Positions 1 to 8,859 of a stretch of DNA of 64,000 nucleotides are shown here, in pieces (position 1 is the stretch's first letter; each line of letters begins with the position of its first letter). Location: the NCBI RefSeq assembly GCF_004803795.1, contig NZ_CP012543.1:1488001-1552000 (forward strand), written 5' to 3'. The DNA comes from Campylobacter rectus (GTDB taxonomy: Bacteria > Campylobacterota > Campylobacteria > Campylobacterales > Campylobacteraceae). Made by a program: the position numbers and the translations under genes. The notes beneath the pieces are model-generated. The model was not told the origin of the DNA and made no database searches. It saw nothing but the letters and a program-made list of their open reading frames with translations.

Positions 1-219
1 AAAGCGTGATATATAGAGCGTTTATATCCTTACTCGTTAAAGCCATATTTTGTCCTTTTTGTTTATATTCGACATTATTATATATAAATTCGGTTGATTT
101 TTTGATTTATTTTTATAAAATAGCAGATCAAGTGCGTGACAAATTCGCAATTTACTTAAGTTTTATACTAGCTTTATACTTTTTTTGTAGAATTAAAAAA
201 AATATTTTCAAGGATTTTT
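1..219. other. AT-rich upstream region of dsbD
   Basis: AT-rich stretch without a convincing gene. An open frame crosses it from position 6 and continues out of frame into dsbD, but it has no recognisable domain and no good ribosome site. The region probably holds the dsbD promoter; an AAGGA ribosome site lies at 210-214, just before the ATG at 220. Confidence 0.5.
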
Positions 220-2103
220 ATGTTTTTAAGACCAATCGCTATCTTATTTCTTTTGATAAATTTTGCCTTTTGCGAACCGTTATCGGTCAAAGAGGCCTTC
301 AATCTAACGGCTCACGCAGACGAGCAAAACGTCGAGTTTAGATTTGCTCCCGCGCCAAATATCCACGTCTATAAAGACAGCCTCGCAGCAAGCCTGGGCG
401 AGCGAAATTTAAACTCGCACCTAAACTTCCCCAAAAGCGAGATCGAGGACGAGCGCGAGGTTTATACGGGCAAATTTAGCCTTTTTGTGCCGATAAATTT
501 GCTAAAAGAGCTTAGCGGCGACGAAAATTTCGCCCTAAAGCTCGAATACCAAGGCTGCGCCAAAGACGGCATCTGCTACCAGCCGCAAACGCTAAATTTT
601 AGCGTCAAAAAGGGGCTTAGCGGCTACTCCGTCACGCAAATCATAGAGGCCGCCGAGCCCGACGAGTTTGCAAGCTCTCAAGCGCCGCTTTCCGAACAAG
701 ACTCCATCGCCGCAAGCCTTAGTAGCGCAAATTTCCTCCTCTCGCTCGTCACGTTTTTCGGCTACGGATTGCTACTCTCGCTCACGCCTTGCATATTTCC
801 GATGATACCGATCCTCTCATCGATCATCGTCTCAAAGCAAGCCAGTAGTGCGCACGGCGGCAGAAACGGCGCCGTAAATTTAAGCACAGCGGACGAAAAC
901 TCGGTCAAATTTGATGGTAGTAACCCGCACGCCAAAAATAACAAAAGCAAAAAACCGCGCGCCGCGAGTGGATTTTTCCTCTCTCTCATCTATGTTTTTG
1001 CGATGGCGTGCGCCTACGCGGTCGCCGGCGTAGCGGCTAGCGTTTTTGGCTCGGGCGTGCAAACCGCACTGCAAACTCCGGCCGTGCTGATCGGCTTTAG
1101 CATCGTTTTCGTCGCGCTTGCGCTTTCTATGTTTGGACTTTACGAGCTTCAGATGCCGCTCGCCCTGCAAAACGCGCTTAGCAAAAAAGCCCAAAGCAAA
1201 GGCGGCGTAGTCGGCGTTTTCGTCATGGGATTTTTATCCGCGCTTATCGCCAGCCCCTGCGTCGCCGCACCGCTTGCGGGCGTGCTACTTTATATCGCGC
1301 AGAGCGGAAACGCGCTATTTGGCGGGCTTGCGCTATTTACGATGGGACTTGGTATGGGTGTGCCGCTACTGCTTATCGGCGCAAGCTCGGGCAAAATTTT
1401 GCCGCGACCGGGCGCTTGGATGGATAAAATCAAGACGCTTTTCGGTTTTATCATGCTGATAATGGCGGTTTGGCTTAGCGCACGCGTGATGGGCGCCAGA
1501 GCGGAGCTACTGCTCTACGGCGTTATCGGCGTGTTTGCTAGCGTATTTTTCGGAGCTTTTGATGCGACAAACGCAGAGCGCTCGGACGGCAAAAAGCTGC
1601 TAAAAGGCACGGCGCTACTAGCCTTTATCTACTCTGTTTTGCTGATCGTGGGCTCGTTTTCGGGCGCAAAATCGGCGCTAAATCCGCTCGAAGGCTTTAA
1701 AAACGCAGGCGGTGCAGGCGTAAATTTGAGCAAAAACGAACCTAATTTTATCACCGTGTCAAATTTAGCCGAGCTGGAAAATGCGGTAAAAAGCTCATCC
1801 AAACCCGTGCTGATCGATTTTTACGCGACTTGGTGCGCTAGCTGCAACGAACTTGACGAGATCACTTTTAAAGACGAAACCGTGCTAAAAAAACTCGAAA
1901 ATTTTACTCTTTTACGCGCGGACGTGACGAAAAATAGTAGCGATAATGCGCAAATAATGAAAAAGTTCGGGCTCATCGGGCCGCCCGCGATCCTATTTTT
2001 TCGCGCCGGTAGCGATGCGCAAGACGAGCTAAAAAACGCGCGACTCATCGGCTTTTATCCGCCCGAAAAATTTTTAGCCCATCTTGAAAAATTCGGGCTG
2101 TGA
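220..2103 (+). CDS. dsbD: Thiol:disulfide interchange protein DsbD
   Basis: Inner-membrane reductase that passes electrons from cytoplasmic thioredoxin to periplasmic thiol proteins (cytochrome c maturation, disulfide isomerisation). The 627 residues show a signal peptide, an N-terminal periplasmic domain with C113/C119 (QGCAKDGIC), a polytopic membrane core with the two conserved proline-flanked cysteines (TPC at 191, SPC at 347), and a C-terminal thioredoxin domain with WCASC at 538-542. All redox cysteines expected of DsbD are present. The loop after the first membrane helix (about 208-250) is a hydrophilic Asn/Lys/Ser-rich insertion of no obvious function. Start chosen because AAGGA precedes the ATG by six bases. 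The gene stands alone, with non-coding DNA on both sides. Confidence 0.95.
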   Translation: MFLRPIAILFLLINFAFCEPLSVKEAFNLTAHADEQNVEFRFAPAPNIHVYKDSLAASLGERNLNSHLNFPKSEIEDEREVYTGKFSLFVPINLLKELSGDENFALKLEYQGCAKDGICYQPQTLNFSVKKGLSGYSVTQIIEAAEPDEFASSQAPLSEQDSIAASLSSANFLLSLVTFFGYGLLLSLTPCIFPMIPILSSIIVSKQASSAHGGRNGAVNLSTADENSVKFDGSNPHAKNNKSKKPRAASGFFLSLIYVFAMACAYAVAGVAASVFGSGVQTALQTPAVLIGFSIVFVALALSMFGLYELQMPLALQNALSKKAQSKGGVVGVFVMGFLSALIASPCVAAPLAGVLLYIAQSGNALFGGLALFTMGLGMGVPLLLIGASSGKILPRPGAWMDKIKTLFGFIMLIMAVWLSARVMGARAELLLYGVIGVFASVFFGAFDATNAERSDGKKLLKGTALLAFIYSVLLIVGSFSGAKSALNPLEGFKNAGGAGVNLSKNEPNFITVSNLAELENAVKSSSKPVLIDFYATWCASCNELDEITFKDETVLKKLENFTLLRADVTKNSSDNAQIMKKFGLIGPPAILFFRAGSDAQDELKNARLIGFYPPEKFLAHLEKFGL

Positions 2104-2447
2104 AATTTACGAAAACGCGGTGCTTGTAGGAAAATTTGGAAGTAAATTTGGCCGAGTTTTTGTTCTGCGGTCAAATTTGGCGTTTAAATTTTGCAAATTT
2201 AAATCCGGTCAAATTTACGCGGCGATTTTATCGTATCAAATTCGGAAGCGTTTTTAACGCGGTTAAATTTGCTTTCAAATTTTGACCGCAAGAAATTCCG
2301 CCTTTACTCGCGAATATTTTTGCAGTGCTGCCAGCGACGATTGCAGGCTCATTTTATCGCGCTTTGATGATTTTTTGCGGTTTTATGTGCAAATTTGAGA
2401 TAATTAAAGCTGATTTAAATTTCGCTCGCTATAATTTCGCCTATCGT
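2104..2447. other. Intergenic, AAATTT-rich
   Basis: No gene seen. The stretch carries many AAATTT words, alternating with short GC-rich runs, like most long intergenic regions of this window. Its end holds the promoter of the following tRNA. Confidence 0.6.
2430..2435 (+). promoter_or_regulatory. -10 element of tRNA-Gln gene
   Basis: Perfect TATAAT 12 bases before the mature tRNA 5' end, the right distance for a housekeeping-sigma promoter starting a few bases ahead of the tRNA. No clear -35 box, as is usual in Campylobacter. Confidence 0.6.
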
Positions 2448-2521
2448 TACCCTGTAGTTTAGTGGTAGAACTGCTGACTCTGGATCAGCTAACAGAGGTT
2501 CGAATCCTTTCAGGGTAACCA
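2448..2521 (+). tRNA. tRNA-Gln (anticodon CTG)
   Basis: A 74-base cloverleaf that I folded by hand. The acceptor stem TACCCTG pairs with CAGGGTA, the discriminator is A, and the CCA end is encoded. The D arm is GTT/AAC. The anticodon stem GCTGA/TCAGC holds loop CTCTGGA, so the anticodon is CTG, reading CAG (Gln). The T arm AGAGG/CCTTT encloses TTCGAAT. The first pair U1-A72 is typical of bacterial tRNA-Gln. CTG rather than TTG suggests a second Gln isoacceptor, consistent with a higher-GC Campylobacter. Confidence 0.93.
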
Positions 2522-2535
2522 CTCCTTAGTAGTTT

Positions 2536-3304
2536 TCATTTAAATTTTATCAACTTAAATTGTTTGCTTGCGTTAACACCTTTTTTGCACAAAAAATACC
2601 CTTTTAGCTCTTTGTAATCGTCGTTTGTCGGGACTAAAAGATTTATTATGACGCCGTCTTTTTTGGAAAAAATAGCAAGCATATTATAAACAGTGCAGAA
2701 TTTTAGCCCGCCCAATCTAAAATGAAAAATAGTCTGCAAAATAAGCCCGATAAAATATAAAAAATATAAAAATCTCGAAAATATTTATGCCCATCACATC
2801 ACAATAGTTTTTAAGCGCCAAAAGCACGAAAACTAGGCCGATGAAAACGATGTATTTGTTAGCCTCGATCTGATACAAATCGTCGGTGGTGTCAAACGTT
2901 TTTCTTCAGTCCGCAATCTGGGCAAGCTTGATTTCTTTTGCAATTTTGTCTCCGATTTGCTGTTTTATGGCGCCGTTTTCAAAGCGGAAATAGCCGTTTT
3001 AGGCACGCTTAGCGCTTCTTTAAAATAGGCTTTAAAACTATGATAGTAATAATGGAGTTAAATAAAATCCCGTCTAAACTCATCAGAGAAAAAACAAAGA
3101 GATTAAGATAACGACGATAACAAGCGCAAGGATTAAGACGGCTGAAAACAGGCTTAAATTTTGTTTATAATCCTTGATGATTACCGGCTCTTTGTCGTAA
3201 TCCCTCGCAAATTTGCCCGCATTAGAGTTTGCCAAATTTAAGCTTTTAAAGTCATTGTTTAAATTTGAAGTTTGTTTGTTCGCCAAATTTTCGAGATATG
3301 TCAA
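2536..3304 (-). pseudogene. Degraded gene for a small membrane protein
   Basis: Minus-strand remnant broken by several frameshifts. The 5' part (3304 down to 3083) encodes a hydrophilic start and a transmembrane segment (LFSAVLILALVIVVILISLF), then breaks at a T run. Coding similarity can be followed through changing frames: AYFKEALSVPKTAISALKTAP, then IKQQIGDKIAKEIKLAQIAD, then a segment with a second hydrophobic helix (YIVFIGLVFVLLAL), and finally MLAIFSKKDGVIINLLVP to the end at 2536. At least four frame changes are needed, so this is not functional as read. I do not recognise the family; it was probably a two-helix membrane protein. Confidence 0.6.
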
Positions 3305-3357
3305 ATTTGACCTTAAATTTTAGCTAAAAATACCGAATTTTAAGCCTCTTGCCGACT

Positions 3358-3723
3358 CTACTCCGCCGTTTTTGAAAAGGTAAATATCTTTTTTAGTTTT
3401 ACAAGCCCGAACTTCACGCCGCTATACTTCATTATCTTTGCCATCTGCGTCCATCTGGGCTTTTCGTAGCACGGATGCGGGCACTTACGGCAGCTCGGTT
3501 TGATATCGTGCGAACAGGCTAAAAGCTGCTCGTGAGCGTAGAAAAACAGCTGCTCGCACTCGGCGCAAAGCTGCGTTCGGACGCTATCATTTAAATTTTT
3601 GCCCTTATAGGTTAGCTCCAAATTTATCTCGCGCTTCGGCGCTAGCGCGTGCTTATCGGCGCAGTAAGTCTGCAAAAATTTTGCCAAAGTCGTGACCTGT
3701 TCGGTAAATTTCTCATTCGTCAT
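3358..3723 (-). CDS. YgbA-like protein (nitrous oxide-stimulated promoter family)
   Basis: 121-residue cytoplasmic protein resembling the family named after the nitrous-oxide-stimulated promoter (E. coli YgbA). The family pattern is visible: an N-terminal helix ending in YCADKH, then LCAECEQLFFYAHEQLLAC, the cysteine box SCRKCPHPCYEK and MAKIMKYSG. Cysteines are arranged as CxxC, C, and CxxCxxxC, suggesting metal or Fe-S binding (inference). In other bacteria members are linked to nitrosative stress; a role here is unproven. It lies 46 bases downstream of kdsB on the same strand and may be the last gene of that operon. Confidence 0.75.
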   Translation of the reverse strand: MTNEKFTEQVTTLAKFLQTYCADKHALAPKREINLELTYKGKNLNDSVRTQLCAECEQLFFYAHEQLLACSHDIKPSCRKCPHPCYEKPRWTQMAKIMKYSGVKFGLVKLKKIFTFSKTAE

Positions 3724-3769
3724 ACATTTTTCCTTTGGGCAAATTTACCAAATTTCGGCGCTAGAGGCG

Positions 3770-4489
3770 TTAATTTACCTCAATTCCGAATTTCGCCTGC
3801 GCCCTTTGCAGATCATCCTCGCAGTCGATACCGATGCTGTCGCTTTGCACTTCGAGCATGAGGATTTTCTCGCCGTTTGATAGAGCGCGCAGTTGCTCGA
3901 GCTTTTCGGTATTTTCAAGAGTCGATGGCGCAAACGAGCAAAATCTTTTTAAATTTGCCGCGCTATAGCCGTAGATGCCCAGATGCGCCTTGTATGCGTC
4001 AAACGGTGCACGGTCAAACGGGATGCGCGAGCGCGAGAAATAAAGCGCGTAGCCAGCGTCGTCGGTCACGACCTTGACTAGGTTTTTATCGTCCGCTAGC
4101 TCGCTGCCGACGATTTTAAAACATGAAAACATAAATGCCCGCGCCGCATTTTTCTCGCAAAATTCTCTAAATTTGACGATATTTTCAGGCTCGATAAAGG
4201 GCTCATCGGCCTGCACGTTTATGATGATCTCGCTATCTTTGACGCCGAGTATTCCCGCCGCTTCGTTGATGCGGTCGGTTCCGCTTTGATGCGCCCGGCT
4301 CGTCATCACGGCTTTAAAGCCGAATTTTTGCGCGATTTGCACCACGCCCTCGTCGTCTGCGGCGATGGCGACCTCATCAGCCGTGCTCACCCTGCGCGCC
4401 GTAGCGACAAACATCGGCACGCCGTTTATTTCGCGTAAAATTTTATTAGGCATTCGCGTCGAAGCTAGCCTTGCGGGGATGATAATCAT
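3770..4489 (-). CDS. kdsB: 3-deoxy-manno-octulosonate cytidylyltransferase
   Basis: CMP-Kdo synthetase: activates Kdo with CTP for transfer to lipid A in lipooligosaccharide synthesis; cytoplasmic. The 239 residues have the family length and begin with the nucleotide-binding signature IIPARLASTRMPNKIL, with later landmarks NVQADEPFI (metal and sugar site) and SRIPFDR. It overlaps thrC by four bases (ATGA type). With lpxK it places two lipid A/Kdo pathway enzymes in one minus-strand operon. From memory, the lpxK-thrC-kdsB order is conserved in C. jejuni. Confidence 0.95.
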   Translation of the reverse strand: MIIIPARLASTRMPNKILREINGVPMFVATARRVSTADEVAIAADDEGVVQIAQKFGFKAVMTSRAHQSGTDRINEAAGILGVKDSEIIINVQADEPFIEPENIVKFREFCEKNAARAFMFSCFKIVGSELADDKNLVKVVTDDAGYALYFSRSRIPFDRAPFDAYKAHLGIYGYSAANLKRFCSFAPSTLENTEKLEQLRALSNGEKILMLEVQSDSIGIDCEDDLQRAQAKFGIEVN

Positions 4490-5946
4490 CGCTCGATCCA
4501 GGATAAAATTTTAGCTTCTATATCGCTTTTTGCGGCGATTTCGTTATGCACGGCGGCTTTTGTAAATAGCGATCTTATCGCGCCGGGCACTTCGTCGTTA
4601 AACTCGGCCGCCAAGGCCTCAAGCCCGCTTTTTTCGTCTTTTAGCGTTTCGTTTTTTAGTGCCTTAAACATGCTTGGAGCAAATTTGACCCAGTGCGCGG
4701 TCGACGTTATCACGGCCGGGCGCGTTAAATTTGCCGCCGATTTAAAGCAAGTAGCCGTATGTGGATCGATGGCGACGCCCTTTGCCGCCCACTCTTTGAT
4801 AAATTTCTCACACTCCTCGTCGCTACAAAAATCAGCATCAAAGTCCTCTTTTAGCGCGCCCAGCTCGCTGTTTGAAAGCTCGTAAAAGCCATCGCTCGCA
4901 AGATTATCCATCAGCTCTTTGGTTCGCACGGCGCCCAATTTATCAAAAAGCAGTCTCTCGACGTTTGAAGAAACAAGGATATCCATCGCGGGACTGATCG
5001 TTTTAACCAGGCTTTTGCCGCGCAGATCGTATCGCCCCTGCGTGAAAAACTCGGTAAGGATGTTGTTTGCGTTTGAGACGATTTTGATTTTACCGATTTT
5101 TGCGCCCATTTTTTTAGCGTAGTATGCGCCTAGGGCGTTGCCGAAGTTACCGCTAGGCACGACGATGTCAAATTCGCCTTTTAGCGCGCCCGTTTTTAAC
5201 AGATATACGTGGGCGTAAAGGTGATAGATAATCTGAAATAAAATTCGGCCGAAATTTACCGAATTTGCCGCTGAGAGCGAAAGTCCAGCAGCGCTTAGAC
5301 GCTCTTTAAATTTCTCGCTAGCCAGCAGGCTTTTTAGCGCGCGCTGCGCGTCGTCGAAGTTACCCTCGATGCCGATTACTTTGAGGTTTGTAGCATCTGC
5401 GTTTATCATTTGTAGGCGCTGCACCTCGCTAGTGCCGTCTTTTGGATAGAGGCAGACAACCTTGACGCCTGGCGCGTCTGCAAAAGTCTCTAGCGTCGCA
5501 GGCCCCGTGTCGCCGCTAGTCGCGCACATTATGAGGTACTTTTCGCCTCTTTTTGCGGCTAGTTCGCTAAGTAGCGCGCCAAAAGGTTGAAGCGCCATAT
5601 CCTTAAAAGCGCGCGTAGGACCATGATAAAGCTCGTTTACGTAGAGATTTTCACCGATTTTTCGCACTTGCACGGGATTTTGCGGATCGTCAAATCTCTC
5701 GTATCGCTTCACCGCCCTCTCAAACATCGCCGCATCAGCGTCAAATCCAAATTTCTCTATGATTTTTAGAGCGATTTGCGCGTAGTTTAAATTTACCGCC
5801 TTGGCAAAAAATTTATCATCCAGCCTAGGCAGCTCCATCGGCGCGTAAAGTCCGCCGTAAGCAGAGCTGGGGCTCAGTAGCGCCTGGCTAAATTCTACGC
5901 TTTTTAGGCTCTCGCCCGCATTCGCTCTAGTTTGAAATAGCTTCAT
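4486..5946 (-). CDS. thrC: Threonine synthase
   Basis: PLP enzyme making threonine from O-phosphohomoserine. 486 residues, the length of the longer (fold type II, ThrC1-like) bacterial enzymes. The PLP lysine is K115 in GPTRAFKDMA. The conserved ATSGDTGPAT (phosphate binding) and VPSGNFGNALGAYYA (PLP phosphate) motifs are present. Its start overlaps the end of cutA by four bases and its end overlaps kdsB, so translation of all three is probably coupled. Confidence 0.96.
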   Translation of the reverse strand: MKLFQTRANAGESLKSVEFSQALLSPSSAYGGLYAPMELPRLDDKFFAKAVNLNYAQIALKIIEKFGFDADAAMFERAVKRYERFDDPQNPVQVRKIGENLYVNELYHGPTRAFKDMALQPFGALLSELAAKRGEKYLIMCATSGDTGPATLETFADAPGVKVVCLYPKDGTSEVQRLQMINADATNLKVIGIEGNFDDAQRALKSLLASEKFKERLSAAGLSLSAANSVNFGRILFQIIYHLYAHVYLLKTGALKGEFDIVVPSGNFGNALGAYYAKKMGAKIGKIKIVSNANNILTEFFTQGRYDLRGKSLVKTISPAMDILVSSNVERLLFDKLGAVRTKELMDNLASDGFYELSNSELGALKEDFDADFCSDEECEKFIKEWAAKGVAIDPHTATCFKSAANLTRPAVITSTAHWVKFAPSMFKALKNETLKDEKSGLEALAAEFNDEVPGAIRSLFTKAAVHNEIAAKSDIEAKILSWIER

Positions 5947-6245
5947 TTACTTTCCTTTTTTATCCATTTTTTATATTTTTTGCTAGCTTTATCAGCCTTA
6001 AAAGCCACAATCTCAGGCAGCTCGTAGTTGTGATGTTTCTCGATAAATTTAGCGATTTTTTTAAATTTAACCGCGGTTTTTATGAGCAAAACCCGCTCTT
6101 TTTCATCTTTTATCTCGCCGTCCCAAAAATAAACGCTATTTGCCTTAAAAACGCTTACGCAAGCGGCAAATTTAGCTTTAACGAGCTTTTTAGCCAGAGT
6201 TTTGGCTGCGGCCTTGTCGGCGCAAGAAGTTAATATAAATTTCAT
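5943..6245 (-). CDS. cutA: CutA-family divalent cation tolerance protein
   Basis: Small trimeric ferredoxin-like-fold protein, 100 residues. CutA1 features: N-terminal FILTSCADKAAAKTLAKKLV strand-helix, CVSVFKANSVYFWDGEI (usual form CVNI..pv.S.Y.W.G.i) and the later HHNYELPEIVAFKA (family HPYE.PEi). In this copy HPYE is HNYE. The exact function of CutA is debated (copper tolerance, metal binding). It sits between lpxK (27 bases) and thrC (overlap four), clearly within the operon. Confidence 0.88.
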   Translation of the reverse strand: MKFILTSCADKAAAKTLAKKLVKAKFAACVSVFKANSVYFWDGEIKDEKERVLLIKTAVKFKKIAKFIEKHHNYELPEIVAFKADKASKKYKKWIKKESK

Positions 6246-6272
6246 TTAAAGCGTCCTAAAATTTTTAGCGGA

Positions 6273-7187
6273 TTATAGAATTTTCTCTTTGATAATTCGT
6301 TTAAATTTATCTGCCAGCGTCGTTTTTAGCGCGATGACGGAGAGCGGCAGGCCAAACTCCTCCATCTTGACGGCATCTTTTCGCGTAACCAAAAGCGAGG
6401 TCGCGCCGTAGCGAGCTAGGATCCCCGCTAGCTCGTCCCGCGAAAACGCGTAGTGATCGGGGTATATCTCGCGCCCTACGCAAAGACTAAAGTAGGGCTC
6501 CAAGCGCTGCGGATTTGCGATAGCGGTCACTAAAACCATCTTTGGAGTTTGATTTATGATTTCACTTGTGCGCGTAAAATCCTCGCCCTCTTTTACGACG
6601 TAGTCGGCTTTGGCGTAAAATTTGCTCGGGTAGCGATACGCGCCGCTAGGCAGGACGAAATCAAAATACGGCTTTGCGGATGGGTGGATCAGGACGTTAA
6701 ATTTTTTGATGTGAAATTTGCCGAAGCCATCATCGAGCAGCACATACTTTGCGCCTAAATTCAGGGCTTCTTTTATCGCGATGTCGCGGTTTTCGCTCAC
6801 GATGACGTTTGCGTTTTTCACGCTTTTTGCGTATTCCATCGCCTCGTCGCCGCTAGCCGTGACGCCCACCAAAATTTCACCCGAGATCGCGACCTTGACG
6901 AGCCCTTTTGAAGCTCTACCGTAGCCTCGCAAAATGGCGCAACCGCCCTCAAATTCGTTTAAAATCGCGATACCGAGCGGCGTTTTTCCGCTACCGCCTA
7001 GAGTTAAATTTCCTATGCTGATAATCGGGATGCCAAAATCTAAAGCTTTACTAAATTTGAGCTTTAAAATCACGCCCGCACAGTAAAGCAGGCTCAAGGG
7101 CAAAAGCGCGAGAGCTAGGCACTTTTGCCACAAATTCGGAGCGTAAAAATACTCCTGCGCGAAGGCGTAAATTTTCCTTTTAAACAC
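6273..7187 (-). CDS. lpxK: Tetraacyldisaccharide 4'-kinase
   Basis: Adds the 4'-phosphate to the tetraacyldisaccharide precursor of lipid A at the inner membrane. 304 residues. N-terminal hydrophobic helix (about 22-42) for membrane association, then a P-loop GGSGKTP at 64-70, and LLDDGFGKFHIKK, corresponding to the family D-D-G-x-Q-H motif (here DDGFGKFH). The start overlaps the preceding DegT-like gene by eight bases. Operonic with cutA, thrC and kdsB. Confidence 0.93.
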   Translation of the reverse strand: MFKRKIYAFAQEYFYAPNLWQKCLALALLPLSLLYCAGVILKLKFSKALDFGIPIISIGNLTLGGSGKTPLGIAILNEFEGGCAILRGYGRASKGLVKVAISGEILVGVTASGDEAMEYAKSVKNANVIVSENRDIAIKEALNLGAKYVLLDDGFGKFHIKKFNVLIHPSAKPYFDFVLPSGAYRYPSKFYAKADYVVKEGEDFTRTSEIINQTPKMVLVTAIANPQRLEPYFSLCVGREIYPDHYAFSRDELAGILARYGATSLLVTRKDAVKMEEFGLPLSVIALKTTLADKFKRIIKEKIL

Positions 7188-8316
7188 GCGTTTTGGCTAC
7201 TTCTCGCACGCTCTCGCAGATATGCGCGACCTCTTCGTCGCTAAGCGCGTTGTAAACGGGCAGCGAAAGCACCTGCTGATAGGTTTTTAGCGCATTCGGG
7301 AAAGAATTTACCTTAAGCCCGTATTTACTTTTATAGTAGCTTAAAAGATGCATCGGCTTGTAGTGAAGCGCAGTGTGAATGCCGCGCTCTAGCAGCTCTT
7401 TGGCAAATCCGTCGCGGTTTTTGTCGATCTTGATAATGTACTGGATATAGACGTGATCGCGCTTTTTGATCGGGAGCGAGACGTGCGGACAGTCTGCGAG
7501 CTCTTTGTCGTAGGCGGCGGCTATCTCTTGGCGACGTGCGATAAATTTATCCGTTTTTTCAAACTGCGCCACTGCATACGCTGCGCAAAGTCCGGTTAGA
7601 TCATACTTCACGCCGATATCGATAACGTCGTAGATGTAGCCTAGGTTGCCGTCCTTATCTATGCCGCCTTTTATGATTGCGTGATTTCGCAGTAGTTTCG
7701 CGCGCTCGGCTACCGCATCGTCGTTTGTGAGCATAAAGCCTGCCGTCGCGATCGGGTTGGTCAGCTGCGAATATATATTAAAGCAAGATATCAGCGAGCG
7801 CCCGTCAGAGCCGATTTTCACGTCGTTATAAGACAGACCGATAGACTTGCCCGCATCGTCTAGCACCTTGATGTCGTACTCCTGCGCGATAGCATAAATC
7901 TCGTCCATATCCGCAGCCTGCCCCGCGATGTGATTTACGAAGATGCCTTTTAGCTTCTTGTGATTGTGCGCCTTTAGCGTATCTCGCAGCGACTGAGGGT
8001 TCATATTAAAGTCGTCTTCGTTGATATCCACAAATATCGGCTCGGCGTCAAAATGCCTGATCGCTTGCGCCACGCTCGGGGTCGAATTTACCGAGCAGAT
8101 GATCTTGTCGCCGCGCTTTAGGTCCATCGAACAAAGCGCCAAATGGTGAGCGGCGCTGTTGTTATTGGTCGTTACAGCGTGCTTTACGCCAAAATACTCC
8201 CTAAGCTCGGACTCCAGCCTATCCACGATCACCGAACCGTGTTCTTTTAGAGCCTCTTTGATGAGCGCGGTCTCGGCCTCGTCGATGGATGGTTTAAAAA
8301 AAGCTATTTCTTCCAT
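7180..8316 (-). CDS. DegT/DnrJ/EryC1/StrS-fold protein lacking the PLP lysine
   Basis: 378 residues with the whole DegT-type sugar aminotransferase fold: NNNSAAHHLAL near 51-61 (cofactor phosphate site), VLDDAGKSIG at 151-160 (Asp binding the pyridine nitrogen; the usual AQ/AH is GK here), then CFNIYS through FMLTND at 178-199. Family members carry the Schiff-base lysine in that last stretch (pattern FxxxKxxTxGEGG). Here the aligned position is L185, with Q184 beside it, and there is no lysine between 168 and 199. Transamination by the usual route is therefore unlikely; a dehydratase or non-catalytic role is possible (inference). It starts behind GGAGG and overlaps lpxK by eight bases, which suggests a cell-surface sugar or lipid A link. 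Confidence 0.8.
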   Translation of the reverse strand: MEEIAFFKPSIDEAETALIKEALKEHGSVIVDRLESELREYFGVKHAVTTNNNSAAHHLALCSMDLKRGDKIICSVNSTPSVAQAIRHFDAEPIFVDINEDDFNMNPQSLRDTLKAHNHKKLKGIFVNHIAGQAADMDEIYAIAQEYDIKVLDDAGKSIGLSYNDVKIGSDGRSLISCFNIYSQLTNPIATAGFMLTNDDAVAERAKLLRNHAIIKGGIDKDGNLGYIYDVIDIGVKYDLTGLCAAYAVAQFEKTDKFIARRQEIAAAYDKELADCPHVSLPIKKRDHVYIQYIIKIDKNRDGFAKELLERGIHTALHYKPMHLLSYYKSKYGLKVNSFPNALKTYQQVLSLPVYNALSDEEVAHICESVREVAKTRV

Positions 8317-8859
8317 TTTGCCTCCGTATTTTTTATTTTATTTTATCTTTATTTAAATTTTGTTTTTATTTTAGCTTTATTTTCTTGGCGCCGAATTTAC
8401 GGTGATTTTGACGCTATAATTGCCGCTCGCCGATCCTAACGGCGATTTTTTGTTTATCTTACGCTGTCGCTAATCGCGTGCGTTTTGCCGCCTTGGGCAA
8501 ATTTGACGTTTGGACGATAATTTTTAGCCGATGCGACGGCATTTTGCACGATGTTTCGATGCTTGCACCGATATTTTAGCGCTCTTGGCGACTTTTCTCC
8601 AGCCGCTCGCGTTTTGTAGCTTTGAGCAAAATCGTCGCAACTTTGCCGTTAAATTTACCCTATCTTAAAGCCAAGCAATCTTTAGCGCCGATCGCGCGGC
8701 TATAATCAAATTTGACCCGCAAATCCGTCGTCCAGGCTGCTTTTATCCGTTCAAGTTACCGTCAAATTTTATACAAAAGCGTCAAATTTCGCCGTTTTTG
8801 ACCGCCAAAACCTCAGCTAAATTTACCACCGAAACGTAAATTTAGCTCAAATTTTATTT
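8317..8859. other. Intergenic between nadE and the DegT-like gene
   Basis: About 540 bases with no gene recognised. The part next to 8316 is very AT-rich and probably holds the promoter of the DegT-lpxK-cutA-thrC-kdsB operon on the minus strand (GGAGG lies about six bases before its ATG; a TAAAAT box is further upstream). The rest is AAATTT-rich filler. Confidence 0.5.

Noticed and set aside
6-341. 111-codon plus-strand frame before dsbD
   Set aside because: It overlaps the dsbD start out of frame, has hydrophobic AT-driven composition and no domain or ribosome site.
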